A DNA stretch of 64,000 nt from Streptomyces sp. NBC_00483. Lineage in GTDB: Bacteria; Actinomycetota; Actinomycetes; Streptomycetales; Streptomycetaceae. Below the pieces are notes generated by a model. The model saw only the letters and a program-made list of their open reading frames with translations. It was not told where the DNA came from and ran no database searches. Positions 43,402-51,846 of the stretch are shown in pieces. The position numbers were made by a program, and so were the translations under genes. Numbering within the stretch: position 1 is the first letter of the stretch; the number at the start of each line of letters is the position of its first letter. The stretch is from NCBI RefSeq assembly GCF_036013745.1, contig NZ_CP107880.1, forward strand, positions 6,262,001 through 6,326,000. The letters are read 5' to 3'.

Positions 43402-44172
43402 ATGGCCGAGACCGCTGCCAACACTCGTACCACCGACTGGCGCGCCTGGCAGGAGAGCTGGGACCGGCAACAGGAGTGGTACATGCCCGATCGCGAGGAG
43501 CGGTTCCGGGTGATGCTCGACATGGTCGAGGCGTTTGTCGGGTCCACGCCCCGGGTGCTCGACCTCGCGTGCGGCACGGGGAGCATCACGGACCGGCTGC
43601 TGAGCCGGTTCCCCGGTGCCACCAGTGTGGGGGTCGACCTCGATCCGGCGCTGCTGGCCATCGCGCGGGGCACGTTCGAGGGGGACGAGCGGGTCCGGTT
43701 CGTGACCGCCGACCTCAAGGATCCGCGGTGGACCGAGGCGCTGCCGTACGACTCGTACGACGCGGTGCTCACCGCCACCGCCCTGCACTGGCTGCACTCC
43801 GAACCCCTCGCGACGCTCTACGGTCAGGTCGCCGGGCTCGTCCGCGACGGCGGCGTGTTCATGAACGCGGACCACATGATCGACCAGACGACGCCGAGGA
43901 TCAATGCGGCGGAGCGGGGGTTGCGGCATGCGCGGATGGACGCCGTCAAGGCCGGTGGGGCGGTGGACTGGGCGGAGTGGTGGGGGCTTGCCGCGGCGGA
44001 TCCGGTGTTGGCGGGGCCGACGGCTGAGCGGTTCGAGATCTACGGGGAGCATGCGGATGGGGACATGCCGTCGGTGTCCTGGCATGCGGAGGCGCTGCGC
44101 GGGGGTGGGTTCGGGGAGGCGCGGGCCGTGTGGTGTTCGCCGTCCGACGCGGTGGTCCTGGCCGTTCGGTGA
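43402..44172 (+). CDS. Class I SAM-dependent methyltransferase
   Basis: 256 residues from ATG 43402, GGGGAGGG upstream. Motif I is VLDLACGTGSITDRL, motif II ATSVGVDLDPALLAIA, and the motif III-like region is YDSYDAVLTATALHWLHS; LVRDGGVFMNADHM follows as motif IV/V. It is a complete methyltransferase of the trans-aconitate/ubiquinone-biosynthesis-like class; the substrate is unknown. It is a possible target of the divergent CGNR regulator. Confidence 0.87.
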   Translation: MAETAANTRTTDWRAWQESWDRQQEWYMPDREERFRVMLDMVEAFVGSTPRVLDLACGTGSITDRLLSRFPGATSVGVDLDPALLAIARGTFEGDERVRFVTADLKDPRWTEALPYDSYDAVLTATALHWLHSEPLATLYGQVAGLVRDGGVFMNADHMIDQTTPRINAAERGLRHARMDAVKAGGAVDWAEWWGLAAADPVLAGPTAERFEIYGEHADGDMPSVSWHAEALRGGGFGEARAVWCSPSDAVVLAVR

Positions 44173-44209
44173 GGGTGTGAGTAAGCCCCCGCGGCGACGG
44201 CGTTGAGGT

Positions 44210-44304
44210 CTCGGGGCTCTGCCCCGGACCCCGCTGCTCAATCGCCGCAGGGGCTTGAATGGCTCACCCGCCGCCGAAAGGCCTGCTCAATCGCCGCAGG
44301 GGCT
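44210..44304. repeat. Dispersed intergenic repeat, two core copies
   Basis: The 22-base core starting CTGCTCAATCGCCGC occurs at 44234-44255 and 44283-44304; the first is preceded by TCGGGGCTCTGCCCCGGACC as at 23.97 kb. The element fills the 140-base gap between two converging genes and carries small GGGGCT..GCCCC stems. Confidence 0.8.
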
Positions 44305-44312
44305 CTAAATGC

Positions 44313-45077
44313 CTACAGGACCTTCGACAGGAAGGACTGGGTGCGTTCCTGTTGGGGGTTGGTGAGGACCTCGCGGGGGTCGCCGGCTTCGACCACCACG
44401 CCGTCGTCCATGAAGACGAGGCTGTCGCCGACCTCGCGGGCGAAGCCCATCTCGTGGGTGACGACGATCATCGTCATGCCGGACTCGGCGAGGTCGCGCA
44501 TGACGTCGAGGACCTCGCCGACCAGCTCCGGGTCGAGCGCGGACGTCGGCTCGTCGAAGAGCATCAGCTTCGGGTCCATCGCCAACGCGCGGGCGATCGC
44601 CACGCGCTGCTGCTGGCCGCCGGAGAGCTGCGAGGGGTAGCTGTCGGCCTTGTCGGCGAGGCCGACCCGCTCGAGCAGTTCCTTGGCCCGCGTACGGGCC
44701 TGGGACCTCGACTGCTTCTTGACCTGGACCGGCGCCTCCATGACGTTCTCTACGGCCGTCATGTGCGGGAAGAGGTTGAAGCGCTGGAACACCATGCCGA
44801 TGTCCCGGCGCTGCTGCGCGACTTCCCGGTCCCGCAGTTCGTGCAGCTTGTCGCCCTGCTGCCGGTAGCCGACCAGGTGCCCGTCGACGTAGAGCCGCCC
44901 GGCGTTGACCTTCTCCAGGTGGTTGATGCAGCGCAGGAACGTCGACTTGCCGGAGCCGGAGGGGCCGATGAGGCAGAAGACCTCGCCCTGCTTGACCTCC
45001 AGGTCGATGCCCTTGAGGACCTCTACGTGACCGAAGGACTTGTGGACCTGTTCGGCCTTGACCATGGCCTCACTCAT
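44313..45077 (-). CDS. Polar amino acid (glutamine/glutamate-type) ABC transporter ATPase
   Basis: 254 residues, complete ABC ATPase: Walker [11 protein letters not shown] loop [13 protein letters not shown], signature [15 protein letters not shown], Walker [16 protein letters not shown] loop VVTHEMGF. It is of the GlnQ/HisP type. ATG 45077 overlaps the permease stop (ATGA). Third gene of a binding protein-permease-ATPase operon. Confidence 0.95.
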   Translation of the reverse strand: MSEAMVKAEQVHKSFGHVEVLKGIDLEVKQGEVFCLIGPSGSGKSTFLRCINHLEKVNAGRLYVDGHLVGYRQQGDKLHELRDREVAQQRRDIGMVFQRFNLFPHMTAVENVMEAPVQVKKQSRSQARTRAKELLERVGLADKADSYPSQLSGGQQQRVAIARALAMDPKLMLFDEPTSALDPELVGEVLDVMRDLAESGMTMIVVTHEMGFAREVGDSLVFMDDGVVVEAGDPREVLTNPQQERTQSFLSKVL

Positions 45078-46021
45078 GCCATGCCTCCGTTCGGACGGCC
45101 CAGGGAGATCAGCGTTCCGCGCACCTTCTGCCAGGGCGTGGACGCCAGTTGGCGGCTGGTGCCGCGGGCGTAGTACCGCTCGATGTAGTACTGGCCGACG
45201 CTGAGGATCGACGTCATGATCAGGTACCAGGCGGCGGCGAGGAAGTACATCTCCACCGGCGAACCGGACTGCTGGCCGATGTCCTGGGCGGCCCGGAACA
45301 GTTCGACGAACTGCACCATCGACACCAGGGACGTCGTCTTCAGCATGTTGATGACTTCGTTGCCCGTGGGCGGCACGATCACGCGCATCGCCTGCGGGAT
45401 GATCACGCGGCGCAGCGTCTTGCCGTGGCTCATGCCGAGCGCGTGCGAGGCCTCGGTCTGGCCCTCGTCGACCGACTGCAGGCCGGCGCGGCAGATCTCC
45501 GCCATGTACGCGGCCTCGTTGAGGCCGAAGCCGAGCAGCGCCGTCAGGAACGGCGTCATGAAGGACGACCAGTAGTCCTTGTAGATCGGCCCGAGGTTGA
45601 TGTACTCGAAGACGAGGCCCAGGTTGAACCAGATGAACAGCTGGACCAGGACCGGGGTGCCGCGGAAGAACCAGATGTAGAACCAGGAGATGGAGCTGGT
45701 CACCGGGTTCTTCGACAGGCGCATGACGGCGAGCACGATACCGCCGACGATGCCGATCACCATCGCGAGGACGGTGAGGAGCAGCGTCTTCAGGGCGCCG
45801 GTGACGATCCGGTCGTCGAAGAAATAGTCCGGGATGGCGCCCCAGTTGATCTTGCCCTGGCCGAAGGCGTACACGATCAGGGCCAGCAGGGCGATGGCGA
45901 TGAACGCCGAGAGATACCGCCCGTAGTGCCGCACCGGGATCGCCTTGATGGCTGCCGGCGGGGCCGCGGGCGGCGGCGTGTCCTGGGGGCCGCCGCCCGT
46001 CTTGTCTATGTCAACAGACAC
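45074..46021 (-). CDS. Polar amino acid ABC transporter permease
   Basis: 315 residues from GTG 46021. A Pro/Ala-rich N-terminal tail (about 30 residues) precedes five or so predicted membrane helices of the HisM/GlnP type. The amino-acid permease signature [20 protein letters not shown] and the EAA loop [20 protein letters not shown] are clear. It probably works as a homodimer, since only one permease gene is present. 71 bases separate it from the binding-protein gene. Confidence 0.93.
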   Translation of the reverse strand: MSVDIDKTGGGPQDTPPPAAPPAAIKAIPVRHYGRYLSAFIAIALLALIVYAFGQGKINWGAIPDYFFDDRIVTGALKTLLLTVLAMVIGIVGGIVLAVMRLSKNPVTSSISWFYIWFFRGTPVLVQLFIWFNLGLVFEYINLGPIYKDYWSSFMTPFLTALLGFGLNEAAYMAEICRAGLQSVDEGQTEASHALGMSHGKTLRRVIIPQAMRVIVPPTGNEVINMLKTTSLVSMVQFVELFRAAQDIGQQSGSPVEMYFLAAAWYLIMTSILSVGQYYIERYYARGTSRQLASTPWQKVRGTLISLGRPNGGMA

Positions 46022-46092
46022 GGATGTTGCCTTTCACGACGTCGCGGACGTCCATGACGTGAGCCGCGCGGTCAATGACGTGGAACGCGCGG

Positions 46093-47052
46093 TCACTTGC
46101 CGCCGTTGAGGGTCGCCGACTTCACGGCACCCGCCTCGACGCCCCACTTGGCGATGACCTTGTCGTACTCGCCGCTCTTGATGATCGCGTCCAGCGCGGC
46201 CTTGATGGCGTCGCGCAGCTGCTTCTGGTCCTTGGAGACCGCGACGCCGTACGGGGCGGCCTCGACCTGGTCGCCGACGAGCTGGAAGTCCTTGCCACCG
46301 CCCGCGGTCTTGACCGCGTACGCGGCGACCGGGAAGTCGGAGGAGCCGGCGTCCGCGCCGCCGGAGCGCAGACGGGTCTGCGCCTGCTGGTCGTCGTCGA
46401 AGGACTGGATGCCGAGCTTCTTGCCGCTCTTGCACTTCTTGGCCTGCGACTTGGCGAGGTCGTGGGAGACCGTGCCGCGCTGCACGACGATCTTCTTGCC
46501 GCAGAGGTCGTCCCAGGTCTTGATGCCCTGGGTCTTGCCCTTCGGTGTGTAGATCGAGACGCCCGCGTTGAAGTAGTCGACGAAGTCGACGCCGTCGCCG
46601 ACCTTCTTGCCGGTGTCGGAGTCGACGCCGTTCTGACGGTCCTTGGTGTCGGTCATGGCCGACATGGCGATGTCGTAGCGGTTCGACTTCAGGCCCGTGA
46701 CCAGGGTGTCGAACGTGGCGTTCTGGAACTGGAACGTCACGCCGAGCTGCTTGCCCATCGCCTTCGCGAGGTCGGGGTCGATGCCGATCGCCTTGCCGGC
46801 CTTGTCCTTGAACTCGACGGGCGCGTACGCGATGTCGGAGCCGACCCGGATGACGCCCTTGTCGCGGATCTCCTTCGGCAGCTTGTCCGCGAGCGGCGCG
46901 GACGTGGACCCGGACTTGGTGCTGTCGTCGGACTTGGTCTGGTCTCCGCAGCCGGTCAGCAGCAGAGTGCCGGCGACCGCGATCGCGCCGACCGCGGCTA
47001 TCCGGGACTTCGCGGACTTCGCGGTCGTGCGCTGGGTGGTGCTTGCGGTCAT
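46093..47052 (-). CDS. Amino acid-binding lipoprotein of the ABC transporter
   Basis: 319 residues from ATG 47052, CCGGAGGAA upstream. Lipoprotein signal peptide with lipobox LLTGCGDQ. Family 3 solute-binding fold: VIRVGSDIAYAPVEFKDKAG, GIDPDLAKAMGKQLGV, DTLVTGLKSNRYDIAMSAMT. The ligand is a polar amino acid, probably glutamate or glutamine. First gene of the operon; the transcript starts in the large gap shared with malic enzyme. Confidence 0.93.
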   Translation of the reverse strand: MTASTTQRTTAKSAKSRIAAVGAIAVAGTLLLTGCGDQTKSDDSTKSGSTSAPLADKLPKEIRDKGVIRVGSDIAYAPVEFKDKAGKAIGIDPDLAKAMGKQLGVTFQFQNATFDTLVTGLKSNRYDIAMSAMTDTKDRQNGVDSDTGKKVGDGVDFVDYFNAGVSIYTPKGKTQGIKTWDDLCGKKIVVQRGTVSHDLAKSQAKKCKSGKKLGIQSFDDDQQAQTRLRSGGADAGSSDFPVAAYAVKTAGGGKDFQLVGDQVEAAPYGVAVSKDQKQLRDAIKAALDAIIKSGEYDKVIAKWGVEAGAVKSATLNGGK

Positions 47053-47616
47053 TGTTGGTTCCTCCGGCGGGTGTGGGAGTTGCCGTGCTGGTCGCCTTGG
47101 CACACGCCTTCGGGTGTCGCGACCTCGTGTGATGAGGCATCTTGCCATTCGGACTTGCCGATTCAGGAGGTCAGGCATGTCAAAATCGGGTAACGGGTGC
47201 CCGAAGAGTGCCAACGACCCCCGGTTTCAGGGTGCATGGGGGGTACAGCATCTGCGGAACTTCCGCCCCACGACCGGAGATCCTCCGGCGGACCGCCCGC
47301 TGTCTCACCATTCGGGCGGACTTCCCTCGTTTTGTGCGATCGACTTGTGGACTTGTCCATATATTCGGCTATGAGTCATGTCACCGGGGCGTGATCGATC
47401 ACGGGCGGGCTCGTCCCGGACACCGCCCGTCAGGTAAGAAGGATCCTTACACCCCTCATCCGGGGCTCAGGGCGCGCGTGCGGCGCGTCCGTCGCGCAGG
47501 TGCCCACAGGGCGGCCCACAACAGGACCGTCCGGCGCGTGCGCGGTGCCCGCCCGTCCCTCAATCAGGGACGGAACCACCCTCAACCTGTGCAACATGAC
47601 TTAAGGGGTCAGAAAA
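47053..47616. other. 564-base divergent intergenic region, no gene seen
   Basis: It contains the promoters for the amino acid transporter (minus) and malic enzyme (plus). A perfect 14-base palindrome CGTGATCGATCACG is at 47390-47403, a 10-base palindrome AAGGATCCTT at 47439-47448, and an AT-rich patch ATATATTCGGCTATGAG near 47359. Short open frames cross it but none has a convincing start or protein character. Confidence 0.6.
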
Positions 47617-48831
47617 GTGGCAGCGGAGATCGTCAACCCTCGCAGCGACGCGAGTACCGGCAACGAGGGCTCCGACGAGCCCTTCGATCCGGCTTTCGCG
47701 CTGCACCGTGGCGGCAAGATGGCCGTGCAGGCCACCGTGCCGGTCCGCGACAAGGACGACCTGTCCCTGGCGTACACGCCCGGCGTCGCGAAGGTGTGCA
47801 GCGCGATCGCCGAGCAGCCGGAGCTCGTCCACGACTACACGTGGAAGTCGAGCGTCGTGGCCGTCGTGACGGACGGTTCGGCCGTTCTCGGACTCGGTGA
47901 CATCGGTCCCGAGGCCTCCCTCCCGGTGATGGAGGGCAAGGCCATTCTCTTCAAGCAGTTCGGTGGCGTGGACGCGGTGCCGCTCGCGCTCTCGACGAAC
48001 GACGTGGACGAGATCGTCGACACCGTCGTGCGCCTCGCCCCGTCCTTCGGCGGCGTGAACCTCGAGGACATCTCGGCCCCGCGCTGCTTCGAGATCGAGA
48101 AGAAGCTCCAGGAGCGCCTCGACATCCCGGTCTTCCACGACGACCAGCACGGCACGGCCGTCGTGACGCTGGCCGCCCTGAAGAACGCGGCCCGGCTCAG
48201 CGGGCGGACGCTCGGCGAGCTGCGTGCCGTGATCTCCGGCGCCGGTGCTGCGGGCGTCGCGATCGCGAAGTTCCTTCTTGAGGCGGGCCTCGGCGACGTG
48301 GCGGTCACGGACCGCAAGGGCATCGTCAGCCGGGACCGCGAGGACCTCACGCCGGTCAAGCGCGAGCTTGCCGAGATCACCAACAAGGCGGGCCTGTCCG
48401 GCTCCCTCGAGGACGCCCTCGCGGGCGCCGACGTCTACATCGGTGTCTCCGGCGGTACGGTCCCCGAGCCCGCGGTCGCCTCCATGGCGCCGGGTTCCTT
48501 CGTGTTCGCGATGGCCAACCCGAACCCCGAGGTGCACCCCGACGTCGCGCACAAGTACGCGGCTGTCGTGGCGACCGGGCGTTCGGACTTCCCGAACCAG
48601 ATCAACAACGTGCTCGCGTTCCCCGGCATCTTCGCCGGCGCGCTCCAGGTCCGGGCCTCCCGGATCACCGAGACGATGAAGATCGCCGCCGCCGAGGCGC
48701 TGGCCGCGGTGGTCGGTGACGAGCTGTCCGCCGAGTACGTGATCCCGTCGCCGTTCGACGAGCGGGTGGCGCCGGCCGTTACGGCGGCGGTTGCCGCTGC
48801 GGCTCGGGCGGAGGGTGTGGCGCGCCGGTAG
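47617..48831 (+). CDS. NAD(P)-dependent malic enzyme
   Basis: 404 residues. Oxidatively decarboxylates malate to pyruvate. Short bacterial form without a phosphotransacetylase domain. Malic domain: YTPGVAKVCSAIAEQPELV and GLGDIGPEASLPVMEGKAIL (with catalytic Lys), and the metal site EDISAPRCFEIEKKL. NAD(P) domain: ISGAGAAGVAIAKFLLEAG. GTG 47617 follows AAGGGG. Likely NADP-linked, supplying reductant for lipid and polyketide synthesis, but cofactor choice cannot be proven by eye. Confidence 0.93.
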   Translation: MAAEIVNPRSDASTGNEGSDEPFDPAFALHRGGKMAVQATVPVRDKDDLSLAYTPGVAKVCSAIAEQPELVHDYTWKSSVVAVVTDGSAVLGLGDIGPEASLPVMEGKAILFKQFGGVDAVPLALSTNDVDEIVDTVVRLAPSFGGVNLEDISAPRCFEIEKKLQERLDIPVFHDDQHGTAVVTLAALKNAARLSGRTLGELRAVISGAGAAGVAIAKFLLEAGLGDVAVTDRKGIVSRDREDLTPVKRELAEITNKAGLSGSLEDALAGADVYIGVSGGTVPEPAVASMAPGSFVFAMANPNPEVHPDVAHKYAAVVATGRSDFPNQINNVLAFPGIFAGALQVRASRITETMKIAAAEALAAVVGDELSAEYVIPSPFDERVAPAVTAAVAAAARAEGVARR

Positions 48832-48833
48832 TT

Positions 48834-48919
48834 CTCGGCTCGCTCGGCTTGCTTGGCTCGTTCGCCTTGCTTGGCTCGCTCGGCTCGTTTGGTGAAGGCC
48901 CCGCCTCTGGCGGGGCCTT
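48834..48919 (+). terminator. Imperfect tandem repeat followed by terminator after malic enzyme
   Basis: Directly after the stop, 48836-48890 is built of repeated CTTGCTTGGCTCG and GCTCGCTCGGCT units. It is followed by a perfect 11-bp stem, AAGGCCCCGCC (48895-48905) with GGCGGGGCCTT (48909-48919), TCT loop and trailing T residues. Confidence 0.8.
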
Positions 48920-49008
48920 TCCCGTGTGCGTGGCGTTGGCGGCTACGGGACGTGTGTCACAGGTGGCGGAGGTTCCCCGGCCAGGGGACGGCGCCTATCG
49001 TCAAGGTC

Positions 49009-49971
49009 ATGTTCGCCGCCTACGCAGCCCGAATCGACCGTGATCAGCCGCTGAACGGCCTGGAGTTGGGGGAGCGGCCCGCCCCCGAGAACCGGCCCGG
49101 CTGGACCACCGTGAACGTCAAGGCCGCCTCCCTCAACCACCACGATCTGTGGTCGCTTCGCGGGGTCGGCCTGGGGGAGGAGTCCCTGCCGATGATCCTC
49201 GGCTGCGACGCAGCCGGGATCGACAGCGAGGGCAACGAGGTGGTCCTGCACTCCGTCATCGGCCAGACCGGATACGGGGTCGGGCCCCGCGAGAAGCGCT
49301 CGATCCTCACCGAGAAGTACCAGGGCACCTTCGCCGAGCAGGTCACCGTGCCCGAGTGGAACGTGCTGCGCAAGCCTCGCGAGTTGTCGTTCGAGGAGGC
49401 CGCGTGCCTGCCGACCGCGTGGCTCACCGCGTACCGGATGCTCTTCACCAACGCGGGCGTACGTCCCGGTGACTCGGTCCTCGTGCAGGGTGCGGGCGGC
49501 GGGGTCGCGACGGCCGCGATCGTGCTCGGCAAGGCGGCGGGGCTGCGGGTCTTCGCGACCAGCCGTGACGAGGCGAAGCGCAAGCGGGCCCTGGAGCTCG
49601 GTGCCGAGGAGGCCGTGGAGACGGGCGCGCGGCTGTCGCAACGGGTGGACGCCGTGATCGAGACGGTGGGCGCCGCCACCTGGTCGCACTCCGTCAAGTC
49701 CCTGAAGCCGGGCGGGACCCTGGTCATCTCGGGCGCGACGAGCGGGCCGAACCCGCCCGCCGCGGAACTGAACCGGATCTTCTTCCTCGAACTCAAGGTG
49801 GTCGGCTCCACCATGGGGTCCAAGGACGAGCTGGAGGACCTGCTGTCCTTCTGTGCCGCCACGGGTGTCCGGCCGGTGATCGACGAGGTGCTGCCGCTGG
49901 ACCGGGCTCGTGAGGGCTTCCAGAAGATGGCCGGCGGCGAGCTGTTCGGGAAGGTTGTGCTGAGCGTCTGA
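49009..49971 (+). CDS. Zinc-type alcohol dehydrogenase-like / quinone oxidoreductase (MDR superfamily)
   Basis: 320 residues from ATG 49009. GroES-like N-terminal domain (VNVKAASLNHHDLWSLRG, LGCDAAGI) and a Rossmann NADPH-binding domain (LVQGAGGGVATAAIVLGKAA, VFATSRDEAKRKRALELGAE). The catalytic and structural zinc Cys are absent, so it is a zinc-free quinone-reductase-like member despite the usual annotation. Its substrate is unknown. Monocistronic. Confidence 0.88.
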   Translation: MFAAYAARIDRDQPLNGLELGERPAPENRPGWTTVNVKAASLNHHDLWSLRGVGLGEESLPMILGCDAAGIDSEGNEVVLHSVIGQTGYGVGPREKRSILTEKYQGTFAEQVTVPEWNVLRKPRELSFEEAACLPTAWLTAYRMLFTNAGVRPGDSVLVQGAGGGVATAAIVLGKAAGLRVFATSRDEAKRKRALELGAEEAVETGARLSQRVDAVIETVGAATWSHSVKSLKPGGTLVISGATSGPNPPAAELNRIFFLELKVVGSTMGSKDELEDLLSFCAATGVRPVIDEVLPLDRAREGFQKMAGGELFGKVVLSV

Positions 49972-50027
49972 CGCGGCGCTGGGAGGGGCGTGCCGGTGGT
50001 CTGCCGGGGCGCCCCTTTTCGCGTCCA

Positions 50028-50079
50028 GATTGTCAACTGCGGTTGACGCCTGATGCCCGTCAACTTACATTGACAACAT
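50028..50079 (+). promoter_or_regulatory. Sigma-70-like promoter with overlapping GTCAAC/GTTGAC operators, leaderless
   Basis: TTGACG (50043-50048) and TACATT (50066-50071) are spaced by exactly 17 bases, placing the start site at or next to the ATG at 50078, which has no ribosome binding site. GTCAAC-TGCG-GTTGAC overlaps the -35, and GTCAAC-TTACA-TTGACAAC overlaps the -10, as expected for an autorepressor. Confidence 0.7.
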
Positions 50080-50287
50080 GACTGATGCGACGGATCTCGC
50101 CGAGCAGGCGGGGGCCCGCGATCCGCGGGTCGGGCTGCGGGCGGTCGCCGCGTTGCGGCGGCTCCTTGAGCAGCTGGAAGCGGTACAGGTGCGCAGTGCG
50201 CGCAATCAGGGGTGGTCGTGGCAGGAGATCGCGGCCGAACTCGGGGTCAGCCGGCAGGCCGTGCACAAGAAGTACGGGAGGCGATGA
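50078..50287 (+). CDS. Small HTH DNA-binding protein, probable autorepressor
   Basis: 69 residues. An N-terminal helix rich in Ala/Arg (VGLRAVAALRRLLEQLEAVQ) precedes a C-terminal HTH at about 47-67 (WSWQEIAAELGVSRQAVHKK). Small proteins of this type are regularly paired with a Clp-N domain gene in Streptomyces, as here (3-base gap). The ATG probably lies at the 5' end of the transcript, so translation is leaderless. The paired repeats over its promoter suggest that it controls itself. Confidence 0.82.
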   Translation: MTDATDLAEQAGARDPRVGLRAVAALRRLLEQLEAVQVRSARNQGWSWQEIAAELGVSRQAVHKKYGRR

Positions 50288-50290
50288 ACG

Positions 50291-50848
50291 ATGTTCGAGA
50301 GGTTCACCCAGGGTGCGCGGGACGTGGTGAAGGGGGCCGTCGCCCAGGCCGAGCGGGAGCGTGCGGAGCGCGTCGACGAGGGGCACGTGTTGCTCGCGCT
50401 CCTCGACGGGAGTGGGACGCGCGGCGCGTTTGCGCTCGGGGCGCTCGGGGCGGATACGGAGGAGCGGCGTGCGTCGATCGGGCGGGCGCTTGCGGGGGTT
50501 CGGCGCAGGGCGGGGCTTTCGCGGGCCGACGCGGAGGCGCTTGCGGGGATCGGGATCGATGTGGAAGAGGTCGTCTCACGGGTTGAACAGGCCCATGGTG
50601 AGGGGGTGTTGACCGGTGGGCGGCGGGTCGGTGGGCGGCGGCCGTTCAGCCGTGAGGCGAAGGGGGTGCTCGAGTCCTCCCTGCGTATCGCCCTCGCTCA
50701 CCACGACCGGGCGATCGGCGACGAGCACGTGCTGCTCGCGCTTGCTACCCGGCCGGGTGTCGCCTCCGAGGTGTTGGCGGAGCACGGGGTGACCGTGGCG
50801 GGGATCGAGCGGGTGCTGTACGGGGGCGGGGAGGCGGTGGCGGGCTGA
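50291..50848 (+). CDS. Clp N-terminal domain protein (stand-alone)
   Basis: 185 residues comprising two Clp_N repeats: MFERFTQGARDVVKGAVAQA ... EGHVLLALLDG at about 1-75 and RPFSREAKGVLESSLRIALA ... DEHVLLALATRPG at about 115-170, joined by a Gly/Arg linker. No AAA+ module is present, so it cannot unfold proteins by itself. It may be an adaptor or decoy for ClpC/ClpB substrates. Coupled to the HTH gene just upstream. Confidence 0.87.
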   Translation: MFERFTQGARDVVKGAVAQAERERAERVDEGHVLLALLDGSGTRGAFALGALGADTEERRASIGRALAGVRRRAGLSRADAEALAGIGIDVEEVVSRVEQAHGEGVLTGGRRVGGRRPFSREAKGVLESSLRIALAHHDRAIGDEHVLLALATRPGVASEVLAEHGVTVAGIERVLYGGGEAVAG

Positions 50849-50855
50849 TCCGGGC

Positions 50856-51845
50856 CTACGCCTTCGGTGTCCGTAGGGTCGCGCCGATGCGGGTCGCCGC
50901 CTCCGTCAAGTGGCGGCGGGCCTCGCCGAGTTGGGAGTTCGTGACGCCGTGGTCGCGGGCCGCGTCGCGGATGTCGTCACGGAAGCGGTCCAGGAGGCGG
51001 TCCAGGTCGCGGGCCGGGTCGCCGCTGGTGGAAGCGTCCTCCGTGGCCCACGACGGGACGTACTCGGTGGGCACCTCGTCGCTCGGCGGGCGGTACTGGG
51101 GCTCGGCCGGGGTTGTGGGTCCGGCGTCCTTGCTCCAGGACTTGCCGAACTCGCCGAATTCCTTGGCCAGTTCCGTGAGGCCCTCGCGCACCCCCGTCGG
51201 CCAGTCGCCGCGCGTGAAGTGGACCTGCACCTGCTCCTGGACGCGCTTGGCCATGCGCTGGAAGTCCTCCGCCGCCTGCGCCCGCACCTGCTCCTGCGAC
51301 TCCTTGGCCTGGCGGCGCGCCCGCTGGGCCTCCTCGCGGGCCCGGCGGCTCTCGTCCTTCGCGCGCCGCGCCTGCTCCTTCCACTCGTGCTTGGCGCGCC
51401 GCACCTCCTCCTTGGTGGCGTCCCAGGCCTCCTTGTTGGTGAAGTCACCCGGTCCCGTGCGGGTCCGGGACGCGGCGGCACGCACCTCGCGGCGCAGATC
51501 GCCCGCCGCTCCCCGCACGTCGTCCCTGATCTCCGCCGCCAGCTCGGCCACGGACTCGCGGATCTCCAGCTCGAGGTCGGCCAGCTCGCCGCTGCGGTCC
51601 GCCAGCTCGGCACGGCCCGCTTCGGTGATCGCGTAGACCTTCCGGCCGCCCTCCGTGGTGTGCGTGACCAGGCCCTCGGACTCCAGCTTGGCGAGGCGAG
51701 GGTAGACCGTGCCGGCCGAGGGCGCGTACAGCCCTTGGAAGCGTTCTTCGAGCAGGCGGATCACTTCGTACCCGTGGCGCGGCGCCTCGTCGAGCAGCTT
51801 CAGCAGGTAGAGGCGCAGGCGGCCGTGGGCGAAGACGGGGGGCAT
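50856..51845 (-). CDS. PadR-family regulator with long coiled-coil C-terminal domain
   Basis: 329 residues. The N-terminal wHTH (about 5-80) is PadR-like: LLKLLDEAPRHGYEVIRLLE, SAGTVYPRLAKLESEGLV, GRKVYAITEAGRAEL. Instead of the usual short dimerisation helix there is a long, highly charged helical region (about 85-215, many Glu/Arg heptads such as RRAKHEWKEQARRAKDESR), a Pro-rich linker and a further helix. Its start lies one base after the DUF4097 stop; the two form an operon. It is probably a repressor responding to what the DUF4097 protein senses. Confidence 0.85.
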   Translation of the reverse strand: MPPVFAHGRLRLYLLKLLDEAPRHGYEVIRLLEERFQGLYAPSAGTVYPRLAKLESEGLVTHTTEGGRKVYAITEAGRAELADRSGELADLELEIRESVAELAAEIRDDVRGAAGDLRREVRAAASRTRTGPGDFTNKEAWDATKEEVRRAKHEWKEQARRAKDESRRAREEAQRARRQAKESQEQVRAQAAEDFQRMAKRVQEQVQVHFTRGDWPTGVREGLTELAKEFGEFGKSWSKDAGPTTPAEPQYRPPSDEVPTEYVPSWATEDASTSGDPARDLDRLLDRFRDDIRDAARDHGVTNSQLGEARRHLTEAATRIGATLRTPKA

Positions 51846-51846
51846 G

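Noticed and set aside
48836..48890. CRISPR-like array after malic enzyme
   Set aside because: Units are short, contiguous and without spacers; it is a simple imperfect tandem repeat in front of a terminator.
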